Shown: in pieces, positions 30,736 through 39,557 of the stretch | Position numbering within the stretch: the first letter of the stretch is position 1 | How the letters are laid out: each line of letters opens with the position of its first letter | NCBI GenBank assembly: GCA_016720905.1 | Contig: JADKJT010000018.1 | Span: 1-59,929 of the forward strand | Length of the DNA: 59,929 bases | Direction of reading: 5' to 3' | From: Gemmatimonadaceae bacterium | GTDB taxonomy: Bacteria; Gemmatimonadota; Gemmatimonadetes; Gemmatimonadales; Gemmatimonadaceae | Position numbers and translations under genes: made by a program | Notes under the pieces: model-generated | Database searches by the model: none | What the model saw: the letters and a program-made list of their open reading frames with translations, nothing else | What the model was told of the DNA's origin: nothing

Positions 30736-33700
30736 TTACGGTGCCTGTGACGCCATCTCCTGATACCGGCACAACCCGTTCGCCAACTGCATCTGCCGCG
30801 GCGTGTTGCAGTCGGGCTCGAACAACCGCCTGCTCGCCACCAGCACCGCGAGGCACTTGGCCCGCGACGTGGCCACGTTCAGTCGATTGAGACTGTACAG
30901 GAACTCCATGCCGCGTGGCGCGTCTTCGGGGCGCGATGTCGCCATGCTGTAAATCACCACCGGCGCTTCCTGCCCCTGGAACTTGTCTACGGTGCCCACG
31001 CGCCCGCCCGTTACGGCCAGGCGTTCGGTGAGCCGCGTGACCTGTGAGTTGTAAGGGGCCACCACCAGGATGTCTTCGCCGCGCATGTCGTGCACCGCGC
31101 CTTCGCGATCCGTCCATGTGGCGCCAGGCTGCGTGAGCTTGCTCACGAGATCCGCCACCACGTCCATCTCTTCGTTCGACCAGTTCTTGTTGCCGTCGTG
31201 CTCGACGGCAATCAGCGCAAGCCCGCTGGCGGGAAGCCCGGAAACGCCGCTGAGTTGCTGCAAAGCGAGCCCCGGCCGCGACGCGAGGCGTCCCTCGTAG
31301 AACAGCTCCGACGTGAATGCGGTGATGCTGGGCGCCAACCGCCACGTTTCAGGCAGAAAGATGCCGCGATCACTGGGAATTGTTTGATGACCCGCGAGCA
31401 CGTGCTCCAGCGCAGAGATGCCGACACCGTCGGGGTGGGTGCCTTTGCGTGGTTGCTCCAGTTGCTGCGGATCGCCAAGCAATACGACGCTGTTGGCGGC
31501 CTGCGAAACGGCGATGACATTGGCCAGCGCCATCTGTCCGGCTTCGTCCACGAACAGCACGTCTACCGCGGCCGCCATGTCTTCGCGACTCCAGAACCAA
31601 GCCGTGCCGCCCAACACGTTGACCGTGCCATCGGCGAGAGCGTCGCGCGCGGCTTCGTTCGTTTCGAACGCTGCGATGTCTGTGGGCTTGCCTTCGGCGT
31701 CGGCGTCTTCGCCGCCCTTGTGCCCGAGTTTCACGGCGACGCCGCTTTCCTTGCCCTCCTTGGCAACGGCGTCCAGCAAGTTGCGGATGACCTTGTGACT
31801 GTTGGCGGTGACGCCAACCTTCCTGCCGAGTTTCAGGAGTTGGCAGATCATTTTCGATCCGCAGTAGGTTTTGCCCGATCCGGGCGGACCCTGGATGGGC
31901 AACACACTCTCGGCAATTGTCGCGCCGGCGCGAACGGCAAAGTCCAGCACGGCCTCGCCGTCGCGCGGCGCGAATGACTGACCGGACAGCACCGGTGGAT
32001 GTGCCGCCAGCAGTGAACGCGCGGCGCCGTATGCCGTACCGCCATTGGCCACGCTCTCGCCAATGCGCAGGAGTGCGCCTTCCATCACATCGGGTTTCAC
32101 CATTCGGAACTCGAACATCGCCGACGGATGGATGTTGGCGCGGGACGGTCCCTTCTTCACATCGATGGTGCCATGGACGCGATCGACCGCTTGCACTGTA
32201 CCAAAGACCTTTTCGTCCTGCAGCCTCACTTCGTCGTCGGGTCCGATTTCCATCTCCTGCGTTGGGTACGAATATCGGTCGATGACGGACCGCGCCACCG
32301 TGCCGACTTGCCCGACAAGCGTGAGGCCTGCCACTGCTTCGCGTTCGTCCAGCAGATCTTCCTCGGGCAACTCACACAGTCGGAAGAACTCCCACCAGGT
32401 GGCTTTGTCCTCGCGACGGTGGTAGTCCAGCAGGTAAGCCAGTATCCACCGCCCCTGCGTTTCGGCGTCACGTTCGAGACGATCGGTCGGCACGCCATCC
32501 AGCAATCGCTCGCGCAGCGCCTCCACGCGCTGGGCTTTCTCGTCCACCTTGTCTGATGCCGCGCCGTCTTCCGGCGTCGGCCGAGGCACTTCGGTGCCCT
32601 GCGCCATTACCTGCGTTCGCACCGTCTCCAGCCAGTCACGCAGCCGCAGCGTGGACACGCAATCGTCCGTGTTGTACCCCTCCACCACATCGCGCACTTC
32701 CACGGGCACCTCGTGCGCCGACTGCGTCATCAGCCCCAGCTCCATCACACGCAGACTGCGATTCGCGTCGGCCAGTGCAACCTCGCGCGTGTAACCGTAC
32801 AAGGGCTCGAGATTCTTGATGGAGTATCGTTCGATGCCGGCGCGCACGCCCTGACGAATCACGCCGTAGAGATCCACAAAACGACCCGAGCGCAGCATCG
32901 CGTCCAGCTCGCGCTCGCGCGTGGCATGACGCCCCATCAGGCGCTTGAACGCGGCCGGCTCGTACGGCGCGTAGTGATACACGTGCATGTCGGGGTGCCT
33001 TTGCAAGGCCGCGGCGATTTCGTCCATCACCCATTCGAACCCGATCTTCTCGTCGTGCTCCGTGAACGCCCATCGCGACTGGTAGCGGCCGTCGGCAGCC
33101 ACTAATCCAAACAGGTATTCACGACCGCCTTCGGCGGCAAACGGGTCGCCCTCCAGGTCAAGAAACAGATCCCCCGGCGACTGCTCGGGCAGCCGGCACA
33201 GTCCTTCGCCGGGTACCACGGGCAGCGTCTCGTACAACGGCGTCGTGAGGTCGCGAGACTCCAGCTGCAATCGCGCCTGCTCACGCACCCGCACATACGA
33301 TTCCTTCGATCCGCGTTGCGGCTTGAACTCGATGGGCAAGGGCATACGCGCCAGCGACGTCAGCGTACGAACGTCGCGCGATTCCAGTTCACGTCGCTGC
33401 ACCCGCGCGATGCCGGCCACCAGCGACAGATGGTCGTCGGCGCGCCGCTTATCCTTGCAGGTGCTGTACCATTTGCACACGTCGCACTGATCCACCGGCT
33501 CGGGATAGTGCTGTGTGGCCACTGCGTCCCAATCCTGCGCCACGGTGTCCAGCAGTTGCGCCCGCACCAGCCGCACGTAGGCGGCGTAGTCGTTCACCCG
33601 ATACGACTGCCGCGGCGCAACGGGATCGGGTGTTATCACATGAAACTGCTGGGGAACGGCGCCTTGCACGGTGGCCAGCATGTCGGAGTACAGCGCCAAC

Positions 33701-34140
33701 TGCAGAATGGTGCCGGCGCGCGTCTCTCTCGACAGCTTGGTGTCTTCGACTTCGTAACTCCACTCGCCCAATCCACTCGCCGTCTCCATGCGCTGCAGGA
33801 TGTCGGGATAGCCCATCCATTCTCCGTCGGCCAGCGCGCCTTGCACGATGACCTCTACGCCATCGCGCATCGCCTGCCGCGTGGCCTCGTGGCGTTCATT
33901 GAACGTGCCCGCACTGAGATCCACGATGCCACGGGCGCGCGCGCGGAGTGCTTCGACGTATCGTGCCTCGTGGGCCTTGCCGCGCTCAATCAGGGCATCG
34001 AGCAGCGGGTCGGGGGCCTCATGCAGTCGTTCCCGCGCCCCGGTGGCAACCGCCATGTCCAGTGCCGTGCGGTGAGCGCACCCCAGGAACGCCGCGAGAT
34101 CGCTGGCAGACAGGGTGTACGAGCCATTGGTGTGGCGCAT
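30736..34140 (-). CDS. TM0106-family RecB-like nuclease fused to a superfamily 1 helicase
   Basis: A 1134-residue protein, intact. The N-terminus (SASDLAAFLGCAHRTALDMA) leads into a RecB-like nuclease (WMGYPDILQRME then YEVEDTKLSRET) and a Cys cluster CDVCKWYSTC that may bind Fe-S. The middle has an RNase H-like/DEDD domain (GDLFLDLEGDPFA). The C-terminal 450 residues are a DNA2/Upf1-type helicase: Walker A GPPGSGKTYCGSK, Walker B DVLFVDEAGQMALAN, GDPQQLEQP, and FQGQEAPVVIYSM. Predicted to unwind and cut nucleic acid. It stands alone on the minus strand close to TA genes, suggesting repair or defence. Confidence 0.9.
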   Translation of the reverse strand: MRHTNGSYTLSASDLAAFLGCAHRTALDMAVATGARERLHEAPDPLLDALIERGKAHEARYVEALRARARGIVDLSAGTFNERHEATRQAMRDGVEVIVQGALADGEWMGYPDILQRMETASGLGEWSYEVEDTKLSRETRAGTILQLALYSDMLATVQGAVPQQFHVITPDPVAPRQSYRVNDYAAYVRLVRAQLLDTVAQDWDAVATQHYPEPVDQCDVCKWYSTCKDKRRADDHLSLVAGIARVQRRELESRDVRTLTSLARMPLPIEFKPQRGSKESYVRVREQARLQLESRDLTTPLYETLPVVPGEGLCRLPEQSPGDLFLDLEGDPFAAEGGREYLFGLVAADGRYQSRWAFTEHDEKIGFEWVMDEIAAALQRHPDMHVYHYAPYEPAAFKRLMGRHATRERELDAMLRSGRFVDLYGVIRQGVRAGIERYSIKNLEPLYGYTREVALADANRSLRVMELGLMTQSAHEVPVEVRDVVEGYNTDDCVSTLRLRDWLETVRTQVMAQGTEVPRPTPEDGAASDKVDEKAQRVEALRERLLDGVPTDRLERDAETQGRWILAYLLDYHRREDKATWWEFFRLCELPEEDLLDEREAVAGLTLVGQVGTVARSVIDRYSYPTQEMEIGPDDEVRLQDEKVFGTVQAVDRVHGTIDVKKGPSRANIHPSAMFEFRMVKPDVMEGALLRIGESVANGGTAYGAARSLLAAHPPVLSGQSFAPRDGEAVLDFAVRAGATIAESVLPIQGPPGSGKTYCGSKMICQLLKLGRKVGVTANSHKVIRNLLDAVAKEGKESGVAVKLGHKGGEDADAEGKPTDIAAFETNEAARDALADGTVNVLGGTAWFWSREDMAAAVDVLFVDEAGQMALANVIAVSQAANSVVLLGDPQQLEQPRKGTHPDGVGISALEHVLAGHQTIPSDRGIFLPETWRLAPSITAFTSELFYEGRLASRPGLALQQLSGVSGLPASGLALIAVEHDGNKNWSNEEMDVVADLVSKLTQPGATWTDREGAVHDMRGEDILVVAPYNSQVTRLTERLAVTGGRVGTVDKFQGQEAPVVIYSMATSRPEDAPRGMEFLYSLNRLNVATSRAKCLAVLVASRRLFEPDCNTPRQMQLANGLCRYQEMASQAP

Positions 34141-34337
34141 TGGTGATCAGGAGGTGGGGCGTGGCGCCGGGATATCGAACGGGAATTCGATGAAGAATGC
34201 ACTACGGGTCTGACCGTGGTAACGACCGGTGGGCGTCAGACACGCGCATGGCGGTTGTCAGGTTTCCCCCGCTGGCCTCAAACGCCGAGTGCTGCGCATG
34301 CTTCGGTGCAGGAATCACGAATCATGAGTGCCTGACC

Positions 34338-35062
34338 ATGTCTGTCACGTGGGTCCGTCTTCGGGCGCGGCAGTGGGCATTGCTGCCAGGCGCGCTGGTC
34401 GCGTTGGGCTGCGCCACCGACCCCGACGGGGTTGCCTCAGTGGCGGTGACGCCGTCGACTTTGAGTTTTGCCACTATTCACGCGCCCGCGGAAACGATCA
34501 CGGTGACCGTGACGGGCACCAATGGCAGGATACGTACCGACATCCCTGTCACGTGGACGTTTTGGGAATCGTCCGGGGACCCGATTGCGACCAGCCGCGT
34601 GATCGTCATCCAGCGCGCTGCCAATAGCGCCAACCGCTGGACCGTCCGACCCTTCGGCGAGCCAGGCGTCTCGTTCTATTACGCGAACGCCGGCGGCCAA
34701 CGCACGCCGCCCCTCAGCGCGGCGGTGTGGGCCGGCCCCCGGTAGCGCTGAAATTTGATCGTCAACCGCCGCCGACCGCACAGAGCGGAGTGCCGATCCC
34801 GTTCCTCATCTCGGTCCTGACGGTCGACGCCGATGGATTCCCCACCAGCAGCGAGGTCCCCGTAACCGTCACGATTGCCAGCGGCAACGGCACGTTGGCG
34901 GGCACCACCACCGTCAACACCAGAAGCGGTTCGGCGGGATTCAGCAACCTGATCATTCAGGGTTCGGGTGCGTTCACCCTGCGATTCTCCTCGCCCGGGC
35001 TCACCAGCGTGGACTCCAATCCGATCTCGGTCACCGGCTCGGCGATCTCAGCGATTCGGTGA
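34338..35062 (+). pseudogene. Ig-like lipoprotein, one frameshift
   Basis: The first frame has a lipoprotein signal (GALVALGC lipobox) and a bacterial Ig-like repeat, DGVASVAVTPSTLSFA to TVTGTNGRIRTDIPVTW. It ends at 34745, but an overlapping frame continues RPPVALKFDRQPPPTAQSGV, a second Ig-like repeat (SGNGTLAGTTTVNTRSGSAG), to 35062. An indel near 34725-34745 splits one protein of about 240 residues. Secreted and surface-attached by inference. Confidence 0.65.
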
Positions 35063-35136
35063 CGAACGCGACACTGTTAAACTGAACGGAGCCCGTCGTC
35101 GCACCTCCTCAGGCCTGACCGTTCATCGAGTCGCCC

Positions 35137-36567
35137 ATGATCCTCCCCCTCCTCGCCTCGCTGTTGCTGGTGCAGACCACCGATACCGTCCGCATTTCGT
35201 ACCCGGACGCGATGGAGCTGGCCCGGCAGTCGAACCCGCGATTCGTGCGCCAGCAGTTGCAGGCGAAGAACGCGGAGCTGTGGATGGCATCGGCGCGCGC
35301 CGCCCGCTATCTGCCCACGGTCAACGTGGACGTCACCACCCCGGAGTACGTCTCGGCGCTGACTCGCGTGACGACCACCGAGGGCGAAGTGTACGTGCCC
35401 ACAAAGCGTCGCACACTGCAGTCGGGGCTCTCGGTGACGCAACCGCTGCCCACCGGCGGCGTGCTTCGGGTGACGGGGAGCGTGGCGTCGCTGAGTCAGC
35501 CGCTGCTGCTGGACCAGCGGTATACCGGCCGCACGTTTCTCGGCTTCCGCCTCGATCAGACGCTGTTTGGCGTCAACTACAGCATTCGCAATTACCGCCT
35601 GTCGCGCGAATCGTACGCGCGGTCGCAAGCCGAGTTTGCCGATCAGGAACGCAACCTGCAGCGCAACGTGCTGGGCGCGTATTTCGGGCTGGTGGCCTCG
35701 CGCAAGCAGGTGCAGATCGACAGTGTGCTGTTCGTGCGCGACTCGCTGCGCGTGGCGGGGATGTTCACTGGCGCCGCCGGCACCGACATCAGCGAGGTGG
35801 ACTCGCTCAAGTTTGAGTTGGAAGTCTCTCGCTCGGCTTTCAATCGCACGCGTTCGCAACAGGCGCTGCTGCGCGCGCAGGCCAGTCTGAACGAGGTGCT
35901 GGGCTATCCGGCCACCACCGTCGTCATGCCCGATTCCACACTCTCGGTGGAGCGACAGTCGATTGATGTGGAGCGGGGGGTGTCGGCAGCCATTGATAAT
36001 CGATGGGACTATGTGCTGGCCGTGATGGGCGTGGAGAACCGGAAGATGGGGTTGCGCGACGCGCATCGCACGTCGCCGGTGACGGTATCGGTGAACAGCA
36101 CCATCGGTTTTGACGGATCGGCACGCTCAAACGCCGCGACGGCCTCATTGCGCGATGCGCTTGAAGGGCAGAATCGCTCGCAGAATATCGTGCTGGGCGT
36201 GTCCATTCCGGTATTCGATCGGTTCGAGGAACGCAATGCGGTGGGCCGAGCGCAGAACGATCTGCGGGTGGCAGAATCGAACCTGGCCGAGCAGCGCCGT
36301 CAGTTGGAGAACGAGGTGCGGCTGGCCGCGCAGCGCGTGGCGAATGCGTCACTGCAACTGGACTTGGCTGAAAAGCAGTCGCGGATCACGCGGCGCACGC
36401 TGGAGATTCAGAGCTCGCGCTTCGCGCGGGGAGAGATTACCTCTGTGGAACTGCTGATTGACCAGGCCAACCAGCGGCAGGCGGAGATTGGCCTGCTGCA
36501 GGCGCAGGTGGAGCTGCTGACAGCGAACGAGGAGTGGCGGAGAGCGATAGGCGTGGGGAGAAACTAG
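35137..36567 (+). CDS. TolC-family outer-membrane efflux protein
   Basis: A 476-residue protein with an N-terminal signal (PLLASLLLVQ) and two OEP repeats of long amphipathic helices: YPDAMELARQSNPRFVRQQL near the start, YSRARSQAEFADQE-like coils, then NRTRSQQALLRAQASLNEVL and, in the second half, ENEVRLAAQRVANASLQLDL, ENKQ-type coils and ANQRQAEIGLLQAQVELLTA. Length is usual for TolC/OprM proteins, which form a trimeric channel joined to an inner-membrane pump. No membrane-fusion or pump gene is adjacent, so the partner is elsewhere. A heptad repeat array follows the stop. Confidence 0.88.
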   Translation: MILPLLASLLLVQTTDTVRISYPDAMELARQSNPRFVRQQLQAKNAELWMASARAARYLPTVNVDVTTPEYVSALTRVTTTEGEVYVPTKRRTLQSGLSVTQPLPTGGVLRVTGSVASLSQPLLLDQRYTGRTFLGFRLDQTLFGVNYSIRNYRLSRESYARSQAEFADQERNLQRNVLGAYFGLVASRKQVQIDSVLFVRDSLRVAGMFTGAAGTDISEVDSLKFELEVSRSAFNRTRSQQALLRAQASLNEVLGYPATTVVMPDSTLSVERQSIDVERGVSAAIDNRWDYVLAVMGVENRKMGLRDAHRTSPVTVSVNSTIGFDGSARSNAATASLRDALEGQNRSQNIVLGVSIPVFDRFEERNAVGRAQNDLRVAESNLAEQRRQLENEVRLAAQRVANASLQLDLAEKQSRITRRTLEIQSSRFARGEITSVELLIDQANQRQAEIGLLQAQVELLTANEEWRRAIGVGRN

Positions 36568-36570
36568 GAA

Positions 36571-36622
36571 CCAAGTACGTGGTACTAAGTACTAAGTACT
36601 GAGTACTAAGTACTGAGTTCTC
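36571..36622. repeat. Heptamer array 1 (AAGTACT/GAGTACT type)
   Basis: About seven near-identical 7-bp units, such as GGTACTAAGTACTAAGTACT, between the TolC stop and the next start. AGTACT is itself a palindrome, so either strand could fold. A related array lies at 39482-39557, at the other end of the following operon. Confidence 0.8.
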
Positions 36623-36625
36623 ACA

Positions 36626-37687
36626 ATGAGTTCTTGTTCCGGAGCCGTATTGGCATCACGAGAGATCCTCGCCCCGCACACTGTGGAGGCCGCTGCGTCT
36701 GTATCGCTCATTGGCTGGCGAAGGCCAGCGGTGGTGCTTGGCGCGCTGGTGATTGTCACGTGGGTGGTGCTGCCGCGCCTGTTCAAGGTCAACCCGGTCG
36801 CACCGCTGCGATCCCTTCAATGGACGTGGGTGCTGGTGGCGGTCATGGCTCAGGTCGGCATGCAGTGGGGACGGGGCCTGCTGGTGCGCGGTATCACTTC
36901 CGGACCCTCGGCGCTTCTGGGCCACGTGCGCGCCACCATGGTTGTGCTTGGTGCGTCCAGTGTCGGGCTGTTGGGCGGTGGCTTCCCTGGGTATGCGGCG
37001 GCGTTGTATCGCTGGAGTCGTTCCAACGGCGTGCCGGTTGCCGCGGCGGCAATGGCCGGGTGGGTTCCCTCGTTGCTGTTCAGCGCGGCGGTGTCCATGA
37101 TCGCCGTGGTCAGTGGTGCAATGGTGCTGACGACTGGTCTTCTCAGTTCGCGCGAGGAAGCGGGGATCGCGTTGGGGCTGCTGCTGGTGGTGGCTCCGTT
37201 GGCAACCGTGGGTTGGGTGGTACGCGACCGGGCGCGCGCCGAACGGTGGCTCACCGCTGGCGCACGCCGGTGGGCCGGACTGCGACGTCGCGCGTTCGAC
37301 GACGAGGCGTCCCGCCTGCTGTCCACTCGCATCGAGTCGGCCTGGCTGGCGATGCAGCAGCGCGGCTGGTGGTCATTGGTGTTTGCCGCCCTCTTCAGCG
37401 CTTGCTGTGACGCGTTGTCGGTGTGGGCGCTGCTGGCCGCGGCCGGTCAGCACCTGTCGTTCGTGGCCACCTGTGCAGCGTGGGGTATTCCGCACCTGCT
37501 GGGCAACGCCAGCATGCTGCCCGGCGGCGCCGGCGTGGTGGAACTCACCATGACGCCGCTGTTGACGCGACTAGGCGTGAGCGCGGCCCCCGCGCTGGCG
37601 GTGGTGCTGGGCTATCGCGCCCTTTCCTTCTGGGTCCCCATGCTGGCGGGACTGCCAGTCATCCTTTGGTTCGAGCGTAAAAAATGA
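36626..37687 (+). CDS. Lysylphosphatidylglycerol synthase-like membrane protein (UPF0104/YbhN)
   Basis: A 353-residue protein with about eight membrane segments. Characteristic pieces: VMAQVGMQWGRGLLVRGITS, VVLGASSVGLLGGGFPGYAA, WGIPHLLGNASMLPGGAGVV then ELTMTPLLTRLGVSAAPALA and GYRALSFWVPMLAGLPVIL. The 'LPGG.G..E......L...G....A......YR...F..P...G' ending is the UPF0104 signature (flippase-like transmembrane part of MprF). Its TGA overlaps the next ATG, so it is in an operon with a glycosyltransferase and a deacetylase. A role moving or housing a glycolipid is inference. Confidence 0.82.
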   Translation: MSSCSGAVLASREILAPHTVEAAASVSLIGWRRPAVVLGALVIVTWVVLPRLFKVNPVAPLRSLQWTWVLVAVMAQVGMQWGRGLLVRGITSGPSALLGHVRATMVVLGASSVGLLGGGFPGYAAALYRWSRSNGVPVAAAAMAGWVPSLLFSAAVSMIAVVSGAMVLTTGLLSSREEAGIALGLLLVVAPLATVGWVVRDRARAERWLTAGARRWAGLRRRAFDDEASRLLSTRIESAWLAMQQRGWWSLVFAALFSACCDALSVWALLAAAGQHLSFVATCAAWGIPHLLGNASMLPGGAGVVELTMTPLLTRLGVSAAPALAVVLGYRALSFWVPMLAGLPVILWFERKK

Positions 37688-38808
37688 TGCGCATTGCACT
37701 GGTCTCCGAGTACTACTATCCGCACTTCGGCGGCGTGTGCGAGCACGTTCACTTCCTGGCGCGCGAGCTGCGCACTCGCGGGCACGAGGTTGACATTGTC
37801 ACCTCGCGCATTGGTAACGCCCCTGACGAACCGGGTGTCATCAAGCTGGGCCGCAGCGTTCCCCTGTACATCAACGGTTCGCAGGCACGCGTCACGCTGG
37901 GTGTTGGACGGGCGACGTTGCGAAAACTGTTTCGTGAACGCGAGTACGACCTGATTCACGTGCATACGCCACTCACGCCGGCGTTGCCGATGTTTTCGGT
38001 GGAGGCGGCCGAAGTACCGGTGGTGGGCACCTTTCACACCAACTTCGACCGATCGCTGCTGTATTCAGTGTTTCACCGTCGCATGAGTCGCGTTGCGAAA
38101 CGACTCGATGCCGCGATTGCCGTGTCTCCCACGGCGGCAGCGGCAATCAACCGGTACTTCCCACTCGATTGCCGTATCGTGCCAAACGGTGTCGACCTGG
38201 CCAGTTTCCATCCGGGCGTTGCGGCGCCGGCCTCGATGCGTGACGTCAATCCGTACATCCTGTTCCTGGGTCGCCTCGATCCGCGCAACGGTCTGGCCGA
38301 ACTCATTCGCGCGTTCACCATAGTGAGCGAGCAGGTGCCCGACGCGCGGCTCATTGTCGTGGGCGATGGTCCGCTGCGGGCGCACTATCAGCGCGCCGCC
38401 GAGGGCAATCCGGCTATCCGGTTCGAGGGCGCCGTGAAGGATGCGCGTCCGGCGTTCTACGCCAACGCCACCATTTACGCCTGTCCCACCACCAAGGCGT
38501 CGTTCGGCATCACGCTGCTGGAGGCGATGGCGTGTGGGGCGCCCATTGTCTGCTCCGACATTCCCGGTTTTGGCGACGTCGTGCGTGACGGCCGTGACTG
38601 CCTGATGGTGCGGGCCAGCGATGCGCACTCGCTGGCCAACGGGCTGCTGCGTCTGCTGCGGGACAGTGCGTTGCGTCTGCGGCTGGCCGAGTCGGGGTTG
38701 GCGGGCGTGCAACGGTACGACTGGCCGCGGGTGACCGATGCCATTGTCGCGATTTACGAGGAGTTGCTGGGCGGCGTTGCGGCAGAGCCGCTGGTGGCGG
38801 TGCCGTGA
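37684..38808 (+). CDS. Glycosyltransferase family 4 (GT-B)
   Basis: A 374-residue retaining glycosyltransferase. RIALVSEYYYPHFGGVCEHV is the Gly-rich N-terminal motif of GT4. YDLIHVHTPLTPALPMFSVE and VGTFHTNF follow. The donor domain has VNPYILFLGRLDPRNGLAEL, then ACPTTKASFGITLLEAMACG with the E...G...E motif (FGITLLEAMA). Similar to mannosyl/glucosyl transferases acting on phosphatidylinositol or diacylglycerol; the exact sugar cannot be told. Overlaps both neighbours (ATGA, GTGA), the middle gene of a three-gene operon. Confidence 0.9.
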   Translation: MMRIALVSEYYYPHFGGVCEHVHFLARELRTRGHEVDIVTSRIGNAPDEPGVIKLGRSVPLYINGSQARVTLGVGRATLRKLFREREYDLIHVHTPLTPALPMFSVEAAEVPVVGTFHTNFDRSLLYSVFHRRMSRVAKRLDAAIAVSPTAAAAINRYFPLDCRIVPNGVDLASFHPGVAAPASMRDVNPYILFLGRLDPRNGLAELIRAFTIVSEQVPDARLIVVGDGPLRAHYQRAAEGNPAIRFEGAVKDARPAFYANATIYACPTTKASFGITLLEAMACGAPIVCSDIPGFGDVVRDGRDCLMVRASDAHSLANGLLRLLRDSALRLRLAESGLAGVQRYDWPRVTDAIVAIYEELLGGVAAEPLVAVP

Positions 38809-39500
38809 GCGCGTTGGCCATGAGCGGCGCGGCGCTGGCTATGGTGGGAGCGCTGGCGCATGGCACATGGTATCGCAACAGCCCGGTATTCGGTCGTGTC
38901 ATCTCCCGCGTGCCAGGTGACGGTCTCCGCGTGGCCCTCACGTTCGATGACGGGCCCAACCCCGAGGCGACGCCGCGCATTCTCGACGCGCTGGCGTCGC
39001 TGCAAGTGCAGGCGACGTTCTTCCTGCTGGGCAAGCACGTGGATCGCTGGCCCGATATCGCCGCCCGCGTGGCGGCAGAGGGGCATACCGTTGGCAATCA
39101 CGGGTGGCATCACCGCAAGTTGCATGTGCGTTCGCCGTCGTATGTGCGCGACGACATCACGCGTGGCGCCGCATCGATTGAGCAGGCCACGGGTGTCACG
39201 CCGCACCTGTTCCGCGCCCCGCACGGCTTTCGCAATCCGTGGGTGTCGCCCATTGCGCGCGCCTTGGGTGAACAGGTGGTGGGGTGGTCGCTGGGGGTGT
39301 GGGATTCCGCGTGTCCCGGCGTGGACGTAATCGTGCAGCGTACGCTGAACGGCGTGCGACCAGGCAGCATTGTGCTGCTGCACGATGGCGACGGCTATGA
39401 TGCAACGGGCGATCGGTTGCAGACAGCGGCCGCCGTCACGCCGATCGTGCAAAGACTGCGCGAGCGGGGATATGGGGAATACTCAGTACTAAGTACCTAG
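38805..39500 (+). CDS. Polysaccharide deacetylase (NodB/CE4 family)
   Basis: A 231-residue zinc-dependent deacetylase. NodB motifs in order: LTFDDGPNPEATPRIL (motif 1, catalytic Asp and metal Asp), GNHGWHHRKL (motif 2, HxxxH type), FRAPHGFRNPW (motif 3), WDSACPGVD (motif 4) and SIVLLHDGDGY (motif 5, His). An N-terminal hydrophobic stretch (MSGAALAMVGALAHG) may anchor it. The last residues, YSVLST, are encoded by the heptamer array that forms the intergenic region. It would remove N-acetyl groups from the glycan or glycolipid made by the upstream genes. Confidence 0.9.
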   Translation: MSALAMSGAALAMVGALAHGTWYRNSPVFGRVISRVPGDGLRVALTFDDGPNPEATPRILDALASLQVQATFFLLGKHVDRWPDIAARVAAEGHTVGNHGWHHRKLHVRSPSYVRDDITRGAASIEQATGVTPHLFRAPHGFRNPWVSPIARALGEQVVGWSLGVWDSACPGVDVIVQRTLNGVRPGSIVLLHDGDGYDATGDRLQTAAAVTPIVQRLRERGYGEYSVLST

Positions 39501-39557
39501 TACCTAGTACCTAGTACCTGGTACTGAGTACTTGGTACTTGGTACTTGGTACTGAGT
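39482..39557. repeat. Heptamer array 2 between convergent genes
   Basis: About eleven 7-bp units (AAGTACC, TAGTACC, TGGTACT, GAGTACT) fill the whole gap between the deacetylase and the convergent BNR protein gene and supply the deacetylase's final codons and stop. GTAC-centred palindromes make a bidirectional terminator-like structure possible. Confidence 0.8.

Noticed and set aside
35077..36066. 329-codon minus-strand frame opposite tolC
   Set aside because: No family features; TolC repeats on the plus strand account for this region.
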